Origin: Myxococcales bacterium
Lineage (GTDB): Bacteria; Myxococcota_A; Polyangia; Fen-1088
NCBI GenBank assembly: GCA_003158395.1
Contig: PMIX01000281.1
Location: 1 to 40,614, forward strand
Direction of reading: 5' to 3'
Length of the DNA: 40,614 nucleotides
How positions within the stretch are numbered: the first letter of the stretch is position 1; each line of letters opens with the position of its first letter. This document shows positions 26,609 through 36,084 of the stretch, piece after piece. Position numbers and translations under genes: made by a program. A model generated the notes under the pieces. It did not search any database and had not been told where the DNA came from. It saw only the letters and a list, made by a program, of their open reading frames with translations.

Positions 26609-29600
26609 CTACTCGAGAACCTCCGTCCAATTGAAACGCGCAAACTGACCCGAATAGGGCGATGCCTGCACGGCACTGCCTGCAGCGATTGTATCCGGGA
26701 GGAACGGCGTGACGTCCGTGGATCCGCCGGCACCGCCGAACACGTAGACGTGGCCACCTATGATCACGGGCGAGGTGGCCGGGTTCTTGAGTAGTTTGGG
26801 AATCGTGTAGCCGAGCCGCTGGGTGACGGCGTTGGACGCCATTTGGTGGATGGTGAGAAAGGTCTGTCCGTCGTCGCAGACATTCGACGGGGGGGCGTAC
26901 CACATGGTTACCACCTGGAAGCCATTCCCGTCAGCCTTCAGTATGCCGAGAGGCGTCGATGTGGGCCGCGCGTTGGCGGGCAGGATCGTGTCGCAGATCA
27001 CGGTGCCATTGCTCACGTGGGTTGCGCCGCAGATTTGATTGGTGCCGGTGGTGAGTGCGATTTGGCCACCGCTACCCCAGGAGGTGTCTTTGACGACGCC
27101 GGTGATGTTTCCATTGCTGTCGGCTTGCGCCAACTCCTTGGCAAAGATCATCTGCGAAGCAGGGAAGTTCACCGTGTCTAGGTCGAAATTCGAGTTGGTC
27201 ACCTGGACCAAATAGATTTCATGAGCGTGGCTGGAGGACACGCTGTCGCGGTCGAGTTGCACCACCGTGGGAGAGAAGTGCAGCGGCTGGTTGCAGGTGA
27301 AGCTGTAGGCCAGGCTGAGGCCGCTGGCCAAGGTGTAGCGCCAGAGCTGTCCCGCAGTGTCGCCGAAGTAGGCTGCGATGAGCTTGTCATTCTGGCCTTT
27401 GGCAAAATCGCGTGCGGTTGCCACGTCAGTCAGAGCCGTGTAGTCCTGTGCGCAGGTGGCACCGGGCGACACGCTGTTGGTCGCGATCACGGTTCCGGTG
27501 ATGGCCGAGGCTGTGACCAGCGTACGTCCCTGCGTGGTGCTCCCGTCGGTGACGGCGTAGCCGGAGCTGAAGATGATACGGTAGTCGTTGAGACTGGTGG
27601 TTTTGTTCAACAGGAACGCGGGCAAGGAAATCGTGTCGCCCAGCACGTTGGTGTACGTGTTGGCACTGGCGCCATACCCGGTGTGCCATTGCACGGTGAA
27701 GGGCGGGTCGTTCAGCCCATTGCTGCCGAAGGGGTTGGTGATGTCGAGCATGAAGGTGTCACTGCCGCCGTAGCCCTCGGGCATGATGAGCAAAGTCTTC
27801 CATACCGCCGTGCTGTCGTCCGTACAACCCGAGACACACAGGCTCTTGACCTTGGGCGAATCCGCCAATCCGAAGATATGGTTGTAGGGATTGAGATCCT
27901 GACCGCCTTGCGCATACAGCTTGCGCAAATTGGCCAGAAAGTCGGGCGGAATGAAGGCAAAGGCTTCGCTACCAGCGGGATACGTGGTGGTGCCCACCTT
28001 GGTAGTTTCCAAGAAGAAGGCGTGCAGCATCATGTCCGAAGAGCCTACGTAGATGAGGTGGGGCCGGTTCATGTACTTGACGAAGAAGTTGTGCCCACCC
28101 GGCAGGGCGACATCGCCCGGGCTGGCCACGTCGATCGGTGTCGAGTTCACGATGGCTCCCAACACCGCAGGGTTGCCGGAGGCAGGACTTCCCAGGGCCC
28201 ATTGCGCCACGTCCTCGGCCTCGTCCGGGGTGGCGCCCATGCCCAGCGCAGCCAATGCGGCCTTGTTGGTAATGGCGCCGGTGGAGGTGTTGACCTGGAC
28301 CTTCACCATGTTGGTGCCGTCCCAGGTGTAGACCCTGCGGTTCATCCAGTTGCTGGTATTCGAGAGTTGGGTGCCGGCGTCCCAGGCCGGCACGGGTGTG
28401 GCGCCAGTGACGTCATAGGCGTACAGGTGCCCTTTCCAGGAAGGGAACTCCATGCGCGAGTCGAGCGCATACTTGCCTTCCACAACCGTGACGGCTTGCT
28501 GGGTGCCCGCCGAGGTGCTGCCCGCCGACGTGGAGTAGTTGCCCTGAATCGCAGTGTAGATTGCCAATTGCAGGGCGTCCTCCAACTGGTCTTCACTGGT
28601 AGCCAAGAAAGCAGAACCGGAACCACCCGCCTTGGCCACGTTGTTGTTCGCCACCGCGGTCGGACCAGCGCTCGCGTCGCCCGAGAATCCCACCACAAAG
28701 ACCGTCACGCCCAGGTTCTGCTTGAGGTCGTAGGCGGCAAGCACCGTCTTGCATCTGCAACCGGCGGTTACCGGGTTGTCCTTGGAGCAGGGCGTGTCGT
28801 CGCAGACGTTGTTGCCTTGGTTGTCCACGTCGCCCGGCCCGTTGGCTTGGCCGTCGGTAATCAGCAGCACGAAGTTGCTACGACAGTCAGAGCGAATCTT
28901 GTAGAGTGGATCGGCCTTTATTACCGTATCCATGTAGGCGTACGCGCTGGTTTGCGGGGTCTTGGCTACGTCGTTCTCCAGGGTGCAGCCCGTGGGTGTA
29001 CCCCAGTAGGTGATCAACCCGCCGTCAGCGGCGTAGGCCATCTGGGCGGTGATGGCTTGGGCTGCGGCCAGCGCGTTGCTGGGGTTGTCGGAGGTATCCA
29101 GGAACGGCGCGAGCTGGGTGTCCCAGCGCCCGCCACAGGTGGCGCTGCAGGCAGAGCCACAATTGGCCACGCTGATGGGCGGGGCCTGGCCACCGTTGTA
29201 GTAGTTGGAAAGCGGCGTGTAGTAGGTGTAGTTGATGCCGTTGACCGTGATGTCATGGCCGTCATAGGTGTCGCGGACGAGCAGGGTCGACGTCTGAGGC
29301 TGGATTGTCCGGTCGTACTGGTAGTAGCTTCCTTGGTAGGTGCCCCAGCCGAGGTTGTTGGGCATGTTGCACGAGTCGCCACAGAAGTCCACGTCGTACC
29401 GGGTCCAGGAAGACCAGCCGGTGCGCACGCGGTAGCGACTGTCGGCGTTGGCTTGCAAGGTCATCTGATGCCCGGAAATCGTACACGTGGCCGATGGGCC
29501 CCCTGTGTGCGTCTGGCGGTTCCAGGTGTAGCAGCCCAACCTGCGCAGTTGCTGCTCGTTCTGGTACATGGTGATGGTTTGGGTCGTACCCCCGCTGGGA

Positions 29601-30901
29601 ACCTGGTAGTAGGGGTAGTAGTTGTCCTGCCAGAAGGTCATGAGGCCGAAATTGACCAACGGGTAGTTGTCCATCACGACCTTGCTGATGGCGCGTTTGG
29701 CGATCACCGTGCGCGAGGTAGCGGCCCCGCATAGGTCGCCGCTGCCGCAGTCAGAGTCCTTGGCGCACACGACCTGCGACGTCGCACACATGCGGATCGG
29801 CCCGGGTGTTCCCAGCGGGCTGGGCACGCAGGTGTCGGTCATACTGGCCGGCTGCTGGCAGGTGTTGGCCGGCGGGATGACACACGTATTGGGCGGGGCT
29901 GAGCATGTGTTCGTGGTCGCTGTACACTTGTTGTCCGTGTGCCAATTGCACGTGCCGGGGGGCAGGTTGCACACGGTGGGGGTGCCGGTACAGGGATTGG
30001 CCGGCGGGGGTATGCAGGTGCCGCCGCCCGTACAGTCACCGTTGAGTTGACACGAATGGCCGTCGCGCCACCCCCCATCGCAGATCTTGTTGGTGTACAC
30101 CGGACAGTCGCTGGTCGATCGGCAGCTGTCGCCGCTATACTGGCAATGCATATACGTCGAGCAGTCATTGCTCGTGCTGCAGCCGTGCCATGGCGTGTCA
30201 CCGCGCGAGCAAGTCCCGCCGCTTGTGGCACTGGGACAATCGGCGTCCTGTTGGCAGGTCTGGCTGCTTTGGGTGGAGCAAGTGCCGATGTTGGGGCAGT
30301 TGCCGCCGGGATTGGTGCACAGGACGTTTGTCCCGTACTTGCAATAGCCGACCGACGTGCAGGCGTGCTGGGCGTCGCATGATGCATTCGTGGCGGAGCA
30401 CACACCGGTTTGAGATTGACAGGGGGAGCTGGCCGAGCATGTCGCGCCGGTATACGAGCAGGTGCCTGGGTCTTGCGCGCAATCAGGGTCGGTGGTGGCG
30501 CAGATGGTGACGTTGTCCTTCGAACAGTAGCCGTGCCGGCAGTCGTAGTCCGACAGGCAGTTGCGCCTCCAGGTGTTGCAGATCCCTTGCACACCGCCCT
30601 GCCGGCAGTTCGCCCCATTGTCGCAGTCGACGCCGCATTCGCTGCTGTTCTGAAACTGGCCGCCCGGCACGCCGTTCATCGAGCCCGAGGTGTCGAGCAC
30701 GATGAGCATGTTGGCCTTGCGGATCTGGCGCTCGATGACCACCAGTGGGTTCACGCGCGCATCGGCCAGGTGAGGCGCCATGGTCCCGGTCACTGTCGCG
30801 GCCACGGCCGCCAGGACAAAGAACTTCGTCCTTGGCCTGGTGGCGACCTGGCCTGCGAACAATCTCACGCGGCGAACCATCGGCAGAAAGGCGAGCGTCA
30901 T
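26609..30901 (-). CDS. PilY1-like type IV pilus tip protein: VWA domain with Cys-rich insertion plus beta-propeller
   Basis: The 1430-residue protein has a basic, hydrophobic N-terminus (membrane/signal region ~25-48) and a VWA domain starting at the MIDAS motif VLDTSGS (70-74). The VWA continues after a very long insertion at RTVIAKRAISKVVMDNYPLVNFGLM (~398-421) and VLLITDGQANGPGD (~680). The insertion, residues 89-391, contains 43 cysteines. The C-terminal half (~910-1430) is a PilC/PilY1-type beta-propeller, with AIVNSTPIDV and LIYVGSSDMMLHAF. PilY1 proteins sit at the type IV pilus tip and act in adhesion, retraction and mechanosensing. No other pilus gene is in the window. The start ATG has no clear SD. 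It is convergent with the pseudokinase gene, with no base between the stops. Confidence 0.9.
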   Translation of the reverse strand: MTLAFLPMVRRVRLFAGQVATRPRTKFFVLAAVAATVTGTMAPHLADARVNPLVVIERQIRKANMLIVLDTSGSMNGVPGGQFQNSSECGVDCDNGANCRQGGVQGICNTWRRNCLSDYDCRHGYCSKDNVTICATTDPDCAQDPGTCSYTGATCSASSPCQSQTGVCSATNASCDAQHACTSVGYCKYGTNVLCTNPGGNCPNIGTCSTQSSQTCQQDADCPSATSGGTCSRGDTPWHGCSTSNDCSTYMHCQYSGDSCRSTSDCPVYTNKICDGGWRDGHSCQLNGDCTGGGTCIPPPANPCTGTPTVCNLPPGTCNWHTDNKCTATTNTCSAPPNTCVIPPANTCQQPASMTDTCVPSPLGTPGPIRMCATSQVVCAKDSDCGSGDLCGAATSRTVIAKRAISKVVMDNYPLVNFGLMTFWQDNYYPYYQVPSGGTTQTITMYQNEQQLRRLGCYTWNRQTHTGGPSATCTISGHQMTLQANADSRYRVRTGWSSWTRYDVDFCGDSCNMPNNLGWGTYQGSYYQYDRTIQPQTSTLLVRDTYDGHDITVNGINYTYYTPLSNYYNGGQAPPISVANCGSACSATCGGRWDTQLAPFLDTSDNPSNALAAAQAITAQMAYAADGGLITYWGTPTGCTLENDVAKTPQTSAYAYMDTVIKADPLYKIRSDCRSNFVLLITDGQANGPGDVDNQGNNVCDDTPCSKDNPVTAGCRCKTVLAAYDLKQNLGVTVFVVGFSGDASAGPTAVANNNVAKAGGSGSAFLATSEDQLEDALQLAIYTAIQGNYSTSAGSTSAGTQQAVTVVEGKYALDSRMEFPSWKGHLYAYDVTGATPVPAWDAGTQLSNTSNWMNRRVYTWDGTNMVKVQVNTSTGAITNKAALAALGMGATPDEAEDVAQWALGSPASGNPAVLGAIVNSTPIDVASPGDVALPGGHNFFVKYMNRPHLIYVGSSDMMLHAFFLETTKVGTTTYPAGSEAFAFIPPDFLANLRKLYAQGGQDLNPYNHIFGLADSPKVKSLCVSGCTDDSTAVWKTLLIMPEGYGGSDTFMLDITNPFGSNGLNDPPFTVQWHTGYGASANTYTNVLGDTISLPAFLLNKTTSLNDYRIIFSSGYAVTDGSTTQGRTLVTASAITGTVIATNSVSPGATCAQDYTALTDVATARDFAKGQNDKLIAAYFGDTAGQLWRYTLASGLSLAYSFTCNQPLHFSPTVVQLDRDSVSSSHAHEIYLVQVTNSNFDLDTVNFPASQMIFAKELAQADSNGNITGVVKDTSWGSGGQIALTTGTNQICGATHVSNGTVICDTILPANARPTSTPLGILKADGNGFQVVTMWYAPPSNVCDDGQTFLTIHQMASNAVTQRLGYTIPKLLKNPATSPVIIGGHVYVFGGAGGSTDVTPFLPDTIAAGSAVQASPYSGQFARFNWTEVLE

Positions 30902-30959
30902 TGAGAAGAACCGCAGAACGGGTTGGCACCCTAGTGCGATGCTCTCGAATGTTCTGTGT

Positions 30960-30988
30960 GATATAAAATGTACTCTAGCTCACTTAAC
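30960..30988 (-). promoter_or_regulatory. Candidate promoter in the A+T-rich leader of the PilY1-like gene
   Basis: The 30950-31010 stretch is conspicuously A+T-rich for this genome. On the minus strand, TATATC (30965-30960) lies 17 bp after GTTAAG (30988-30983). The match is weak (-35 poor), but the local composition supports a promoter. The leader is ~50 nt. Nothing else is seen in 30902-31085. Confidence 0.35.
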
Positions 30989-31085
30989 GTGGCTTTGCAA
31001 ATAATTTCTGTTGGCCTCGTGGCAGTCCCGGCCCGGTGTCGGGGCAGGTGACACCTCTTGCCGCGCGAGCCCGCAGGCCCACACG

Positions 31086-31637
31086 CTATCGGGCGGGGCC
31101 CTTGGTCTCGAACGCGGTCTCCACCAACTTGATTTCGACCATCAGGTCGCTGGCCATGCGCTCCAGCCCGGCGCGCAGGCGGGCTACGTCGGCGTGGGGA
31201 GGCAGCCGGACGCGCGTTCTGGCCGAGAAGAGCATCTCGCCCGACATGGGCGCGCTCGACCGGTTGGTTGATAGCTCCTCCACGTTGGCGCCACTGCGGG
31301 CCAGGATCTGCGAGATCTCACGTACGATCCCGGGCCGGTCGAGCCCGACCAGTTCCAGGTCCATAGTGCGCGCCTCGTCCGGCGCGGGTTGCTCGCTGCC
31401 GTCGCTCGGCTCCGCGACTACGCGCAGGCCCCGCTCCTGCAACGCGACCAGCGCGACAGAAAGGGGAGCCACCTGGGCCCCCGGGACTTCGACGCGCAGG
31501 ATGCCGGCAAATTGCCCAGCCAGATGGGCCATCCGGCTTTCCAACCAGTTGCCGCCATGGCCAGCGATCACCTCGGCCACCGCCTCGACCAGGCCGGGTC
31601 GATCAGGCCCGATGAGTGTGAGAACCAGATCCGGCAT
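31086..31637 (-). CDS. Double-ACT-domain protein, GcvR-like
   Basis: The 183-residue protein is two ACT domains in tandem: residues ~1-75 (LVLTLIGPDRPGLVEAVAEV) and ~90-170 (LELVGLDRPGIVREISQILA). ACT domains bind small ligands, usually amino acids. The GPDRPG/GLDRPG pattern is that of the glycine-cleavage repressor GcvR and related proteins, which lack a DNA-binding domain and work through a partner. It follows the acidic-protein gene by 1 nt, so the two are an operon. GlnD, divergent from this pair, also ends in two ACT domains, which suggests a shared amino-acid or nitrogen theme; that is inference. Confidence 0.88.
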   Translation of the reverse strand: MPDLVLTLIGPDRPGLVEAVAEVIAGHGGNWLESRMAHLAGQFAGILRVEVPGAQVAPLSVALVALQERGLRVVAEPSDGSEQPAPDEARTMDLELVGLDRPGIVREISQILARSGANVEELSTNRSSAPMSGEMLFSARTRVRLPPHADVARLRAGLERMASDLMVEIKLVETAFETKGPAR

Positions 31638-31638
31638 C

Positions 31639-32115
31639 TCAGACCTTCAGGTGAAGGACCATACTTTTTTCCAGCGACTCGCTACAGGCATCGACCACGA
31701 GTTGCCAGATGTTGCGGAGCTGGGCTTCGATGACTGTGCCATCGGCCTCCTCCTCTTCCTCGTCGTCCTCCTCGTCGTCCTCATCCTCGTACTCGTCATC
31801 CTCGATAGCCAGCTCTTCCTTCATTTCCTCCAGCGTCTCGGAGAGCAAAACCGCTGAGGCCACCCGCAAGTCGCCCACATGGAGACGCCCGTCGAACTCC
31901 ACCGGCAAGTAGATGTCCGCCGCCATGTCATGGGCTTCCAGGCGATCGAGAAACTCGGTCATCGCATCCTCGGACAGGCGCTTGGCGATGGTGTGGGTCG
32001 TGTGGTCGTCACCCGTCGGCAAGCGGGCACCTGCCTGATCCAACAGCTTGTGAAGCGACTTCATCTCGTCATCGTCAAGGCGATCGGAGAGGGGACCGAG
32101 CTCGATTTCAGCCAT
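31639..32115 (-). CDS. Acidic protein of unknown function with Asp/Glu tract
   Basis: I chose ATG 32115 (MAEIELGPLSDRLDDDEMKS). The frame is open further upstream to 32235, but the extra residues lie across the glnD start. The 158-residue product has an N-terminal helical domain (SLHKLLDQAGARLP, AMTEFLDRLEAHDMAADIYLPVEF) and a beta segment (RLHVGDLRVASAVLL). A nearly uninterrupted Asp/Glu tract of ~25 residues (nucleotides ~31737-31805) follows, then a final helix (LRNIWQLVVDACSESL). There is no signal peptide. The family is not recognised; the tract could bind cations or basic proteins. The 79-bp gap to glnD holds the divergent promoters, but no good hexamers are seen. Confidence 0.76.
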   Translation of the reverse strand: MAEIELGPLSDRLDDDEMKSLHKLLDQAGARLPTGDDHTTHTIAKRLSEDAMTEFLDRLEAHDMAADIYLPVEFDGRLHVGDLRVASAVLLSETLEEMKEELAIEDDEYEDEDDEEDDEEEEEADGTVIEAQLRNIWQLVVDACSESLEKSMVLHLKV

Positions 32116-32194
32116 GGGCCATACCGTGCCGCAGGCAAAGCCATCCGTCAACGTCCGGTGCTTCATCCGGTCGACATTCTGCCGGCGAGCGGGT

Positions 32195-34918
32195 ATGGAT
32201 TCGTCACTTGCCATGACCGAGCCGCTCGAACCCACGGCCAGGTGGATCTCTCAACGCATGAACGCCGCGCGCGACCAGGCCGCGGCGGGCCTGCGCGCTG
32301 GCCAGCCTGGCGTGGTGCTGGCTGAGCAACTGTCTCATGATGTCGAGGCCATCATCGCCGAGCTGCTTGCCTTTCACTTGGCCCGCGCGCGCAAGGGGAG
32401 CTCTTCCGAGATCGCTGTCCTGGCCACCGGCGGGTTCGGCCGGCACGAACTGGCGCCCTATTCGGACCTGGACCTGCTCTTCTTGTGCGCGAAGTCGCCT
32501 GATGCTGCGGTGGAAGACCTGGCCCGCGCGATCCTGGTTCCCCTTTGGGACGCCAAGGTGGACGCAGGACATGCGGTGCGTTCGGTCTCCGATGCCTTGG
32601 CCCTGCCGGCCACCGATCTGGCCGCGGCCACGGCCCTGCTTGATGCGCGGTTCTTGACCGGTTCCCGCGGCTTGGCTGATCGGTTCTTGTCGAGCTACCA
32701 GACACGGGTGGCCAAGGCCTCGCCGGATGGCTTTGTGGCACGCCTGCGTGCGGAGCAATACGGGCGCCATTCGCGTTTCGGAGACACGATATTCATGCTT
32801 GAGCCTGACCTGAAGAACGGCCCGGGCGGGCTTCGCGATCTGTGTGTGGGGCGTTGGGCGGCCCAGGTCGGCTTCAAGACCGCTGATCCGCAGAAACTTC
32901 ATGAGATGGGGGAGATGTCGGCCCGTCAGGCTGCGGCCATGGAAGCGGCCCGGGACTGGTTGTTGCGGGTGCGCGCAGCGGTGCACCTGACCGCTGGCCG
33001 GCGCCAGGAGCAGCTTCGTTTCGATCTCCAGGAGAGCATCGCGCCGCTCTTCCACCCGGCGGCCACATCCGCTCCCGGCGAAGTGAGACCCGCGGTAGCC
33101 CCAGCCGTGGAGGCCCTCATGCACGATTTTCAGAAGCACGCGCGCGTGGTCAGCCAGCAGACCACGCGCTTGCTACTGCGGGTGAGTACAGACCGCAGCC
33201 ACCGGCCGACCGTGCAGAGCATGCGCATACACAAGAGCGGCGAGGCGGACCCTAGCTTCGAGATACCGGACGGCGTGATCGAGGTAAAGAAGCACATCAT
33301 CTTCGAGAACAAACCATCTGAGATGATTAGACTTTTTTCGCTTTCGATTGAATCGAATCTGGCTGTTGGTCGGCGCACGGCCGACCTGGTCGCCGAGAAC
33401 GCGGCCAGCCGAGCAGTAGCCCTTCGTGAGGATCCGGAGGCGGCCGCGCGCTTTTTGCAGGTCTTGGCGGACACCCGCGATGCCGGCACGCCTTCGCGCT
33501 TGGAACAGATGCACGACCTGGGACTCATCAGCGCGCTGATCCCGGAGTGGGAACCTGTGGTGGGCCGGGTGCAGCACGACCTCTATCACGTGTACACGGT
33601 GGACCAGCACTCTCTGTACGCGGTGGCCACCTTGAAGGCCATCGCCCGGGGTGAGATGGCGGCGGAGTACCCGCAGGTGTCGGCCGAGTTCCCCGCGGTC
33701 ACGCGGCGGCTGGCCCTGTTCGTAGCCGTGCTCTTGCACGACGTGGGCAAGCCACTCGGATCGCCTCATGACGAGAAGGGCGCCGTGCTGTCCGAGCGCA
33801 TTGCCGCGCGCCTGGGTCTCATCCCGGCCGACGTGCGGCTGGTGGAGTTCTTGGTGCGCGAGCACCTCTTCATGAGCCACACCTCGCAACGTCGCGATCT
33901 CGAAGACGTCAGCCTGATCGCGCACTTTGCCAAGGGTTGTGAGAACGAAGAGAAACTGCGCCAGCTCTTCCTGTTGACGTTCTGTGACCTGGCCTCCACG
34001 GGTCCCAAGACCATGACCCACTGGAAGAGCGAGCTGATGGCTGAATTGTTCGAGCGCACGCTTAAGTTCATGCGGCGGGGTGCGGACCTGTTGCAGGCCG
34101 AGCAGGCCGAACTGGTGCAGGAGAGGCAGAGGCAGGCGGCGCAGCTTCTGGCTGGGGAGGTGGATGGGCCCGCGCTGGCCGACCTCTTCGCCGGTCTGCC
34201 TGACCGCTACTTCACCGAGAACGAAGCCGACCGGATCGCCGCGCACATGCGTCTGGCGTTGGGCCGCAGGGGGCCGTGCGCCATCGAAGTGAACCACTCC
34301 CCACGGGGGACATTCTCCGAGCTGGTGCTGGTCGCTCAGGATGTGCCCGGCCTGCTGGCCCGGGTCGCGGGCGTGTTCTTCGCCAACCGCATCGACATTC
34401 TGGATGCGGCCATCTACTCGCGTGAGGCGGTGACCGGCCGCGACCAGGGCGAGGCTTTGGACGTGTTTCGCATCCGCAAGGAGCCTGACGGCGCGGTGAC
34501 CGACAAACACCGCATCGCCAGCATCCAAGCCGACCTGGAAGCCGTGCTGGCTGGGCGCGCGACCGTCGACGCGTTGCTGGCGCGGCGGCCGCGCACGCTG
34601 TCCATCATCGACCGGGCCAAGCCCGAGGTGCCACCCACCGAGGTGCGCGTGGACAATGAGATCAGTCCAGTCTTCACCGTGCTCGACGTCTTCACCGAGG
34701 ACAAGCCGGGCGTGCTCTACACCATCACGCGAACCCTGGCCGAACACGGCCTGGACATCCACCGCTCCCGGGTGGGCGTGGCAGGCGATCGGGTGGCCGA
34801 CATCTTCTACCTGCGGGACATTGCCACCGGCGGGAAGTTGACCGATCCGGCGCGACTGAACGCGCTGGCTGATGGGCTGAAGAAAGCGCTGCCGGCATCG
34901 GCGGGACGAAAAGGGTAG
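32195..34918 (+). CDS. glnD: [Protein-PII] uridylyltransferase / uridylyl-removing enzyme GlnD
   Basis: GlnD senses glutamine and adds or removes UMP on PII proteins, controlling nitrogen assimilation. From ATG 32195 it has 907 residues; ATG 32213 is an alternative, and an upstream ATG at 32114 is in the overlap with the divergent gene. The nucleotidyltransferase domain has GGFGRHELAPYSDLDLLFL near residues 80-98 with the catalytic DxD. The linker contains LKNGPGGLRDL. The HD domain has AVLLHDVGKPLGSPHDEKG near 510-530. Two ACT domains follow (~700-790, ~830-900), with VLVAQDVPGLLARVAGVF and LDVFTEDKPGVLYTITRTL. All domains are intact. No glnB or glnK gene is in the window. Confidence 0.95.
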   Translation: MDSSLAMTEPLEPTARWISQRMNAARDQAAAGLRAGQPGVVLAEQLSHDVEAIIAELLAFHLARARKGSSSEIAVLATGGFGRHELAPYSDLDLLFLCAKSPDAAVEDLARAILVPLWDAKVDAGHAVRSVSDALALPATDLAAATALLDARFLTGSRGLADRFLSSYQTRVAKASPDGFVARLRAEQYGRHSRFGDTIFMLEPDLKNGPGGLRDLCVGRWAAQVGFKTADPQKLHEMGEMSARQAAAMEAARDWLLRVRAAVHLTAGRRQEQLRFDLQESIAPLFHPAATSAPGEVRPAVAPAVEALMHDFQKHARVVSQQTTRLLLRVSTDRSHRPTVQSMRIHKSGEADPSFEIPDGVIEVKKHIIFENKPSEMIRLFSLSIESNLAVGRRTADLVAENAASRAVALREDPEAAARFLQVLADTRDAGTPSRLEQMHDLGLISALIPEWEPVVGRVQHDLYHVYTVDQHSLYAVATLKAIARGEMAAEYPQVSAEFPAVTRRLALFVAVLLHDVGKPLGSPHDEKGAVLSERIAARLGLIPADVRLVEFLVREHLFMSHTSQRRDLEDVSLIAHFAKGCENEEKLRQLFLLTFCDLASTGPKTMTHWKSELMAELFERTLKFMRRGADLLQAEQAELVQERQRQAAQLLAGEVDGPALADLFAGLPDRYFTENEADRIAAHMRLALGRRGPCAIEVNHSPRGTFSELVLVAQDVPGLLARVAGVFFANRIDILDAAIYSREAVTGRDQGEALDVFRIRKEPDGAVTDKHRIASIQADLEAVLAGRATVDALLARRPRTLSIIDRAKPEVPPTEVRVDNEISPVFTVLDVFTEDKPGVLYTITRTLAEHGLDIHRSRVGVAGDRVADIFYLRDIATGGKLTDPARLNALADGLKKALPASAGRKG

Positions 34919-34922
34919 CGGC

Positions 34923-36047
34923 GTGGAGACCGCAAACCCGTTGACACGGCCTCGCGCCGGCGCTGAACTTCAGCCCATGCTCAACCTCGCTGGCGTTGCC
35001 GTGGTCATCATGATTGCTCAAGGCGGGCCGCCGCAGGGACTGCAGAAGGCGAATCCCGCGACGGCCTACCTGGAACGAGGGCAGAAGCTTATTCAGTCGG
35101 GCGACCTGGCCGGCGCGCTGGCGGCCTTCGATGCGGCGGCCAAGGCCGACCCCAAAGACCCGCGTGCCTACTACCTCCGGGGCGTAGTGTTGGAAAAGAG
35201 GCACGACCTGGCTGGGGCCGAGAGGTCGTACCGTGAGGCTGCCGACCGCGACGGCCGGTTTGCGCCCGCGCGCAACAACCTAGGTGCCATGTTGCTCGGC
35301 AAGGGCGAGACAGCCGCCGCCGAGAAGGAGCTCCAGGCCGCCCTCAGGGGCGACCCCAAGTACGCCGACGCCCACTTCAACTTGGGGCTCGTGCGCGATG
35401 CACAGGGCAAGCCAGGCGAGGCGGTGCGATCGTACCGAGAGGCCGTGCGCCTGCGGCCCGACGACGCCAGCTTTCACGTCAACTTGGGCGCGGCGTTGCG
35501 CAAGATCCGTGACATCGACGGCGCGGTGACCGAGCTGCGTCAGGCGGCGCGCCTGGCGCCGCAAGATCCGACGGTGTTGACCAACCTGGGACTTCTGCTC
35601 TCCGACGGAAAGGCGCTCGATGAGGCGCGCGACATGCTGGCAAGAGCCGCCCGACTCGACCCCAAGCTGGCCGCAGCGTGGACCGGCCTGGGACGGGTGG
35701 AGATGCGGCGCAAACAGCCAGCCGCGGCTGCCGACGCGTTGGCGTGGGCACGCAAGCTGGAACCAAAGAACGCGACCATCGCCGCTGACTACTGTCGCGC
35801 GCTAGCTGACAATGACATCAAGGCCAAAGCAGCCCGGGAAGAATGCCGGGCCGCCGTCGCGCTCGACGGCAGCAGTGCGCTGGCCCGCTACGAGCTGGGC
35901 AAGGTTCTGGTGGCCCACGGTGACTGCGCAGGCGCCAAGAGCGAGTTCGATAAGTTCGCCGGCCTCGCCGGGATCAAGCCCGAGGCCAAGGCCAAGGCGC
36001 AGGAGATCCTGAAGACCTGCACGCCGGCCAAGCCAGGGAAGAAGTAG
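34923..36047 (+). CDS. TPR-repeat protein
   Basis: From GTG 34923 the product has 374 residues; ATG 34977 is an alternative that would put a hydrophobic stretch (LNLAGVAVVIMIAQG) at the N-terminus. About eight tetratricopeptide repeats follow, for example AYLERGQKLIQSGDLAGALA, AYYLRGVVLEKRHDLAGAE and AHFNLGLVRDAQGKPGEAVR, each with the W/L-G-Y-A-F-A-P pattern. The C-terminus ends in a cysteine-containing segment (CAGAKSEFDKFAGLAG, LKTCTPAKPGKK). The hydrophobic N-terminus suggests export or membrane anchoring. It follows glnD by 4 nt and is probably co-transcribed. TPR proteins are protein-interaction scaffolds, and no partner is identifiable. The inverted-repeat region begins 30 nt past its stop. 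Confidence 0.85.
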   Translation: METANPLTRPRAGAELQPMLNLAGVAVVIMIAQGGPPQGLQKANPATAYLERGQKLIQSGDLAGALAAFDAAAKADPKDPRAYYLRGVVLEKRHDLAGAERSYREAADRDGRFAPARNNLGAMLLGKGETAAAEKELQAALRGDPKYADAHFNLGLVRDAQGKPGEAVRSYREAVRLRPDDASFHVNLGAALRKIRDIDGAVTELRQAARLAPQDPTVLTNLGLLLSDGKALDEARDMLARAARLDPKLAAAWTGLGRVEMRRKQPAAAADALAWARKLEPKNATIAADYCRALADNDIKAKAAREECRAAVALDGSSALARYELGKVLVAHGDCAGAKSEFDKFAGLAGIKPEAKAKAQEILKTCTPAKPGKK

Positions 36048-36084
36048 CCCGAGCAGAGAGACAGAGCTGGGAGTAGACGGTGTG

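Noticed and set aside
27221-29734. An 837-codon open frame on the plus strand opposite the PilY1-like gene
   Set aside because: Its product is Val/Gly/His-rich with no domain. The minus strand has clear VWA and propeller motifs, so this is a high-G+C antisense shadow.
33173-34762. A 529-codon minus-strand open frame opposite glnD
   Set aside because: GlnD motifs are intact on the other strand. The product is His/Gln/Arg-rich and motif-free.
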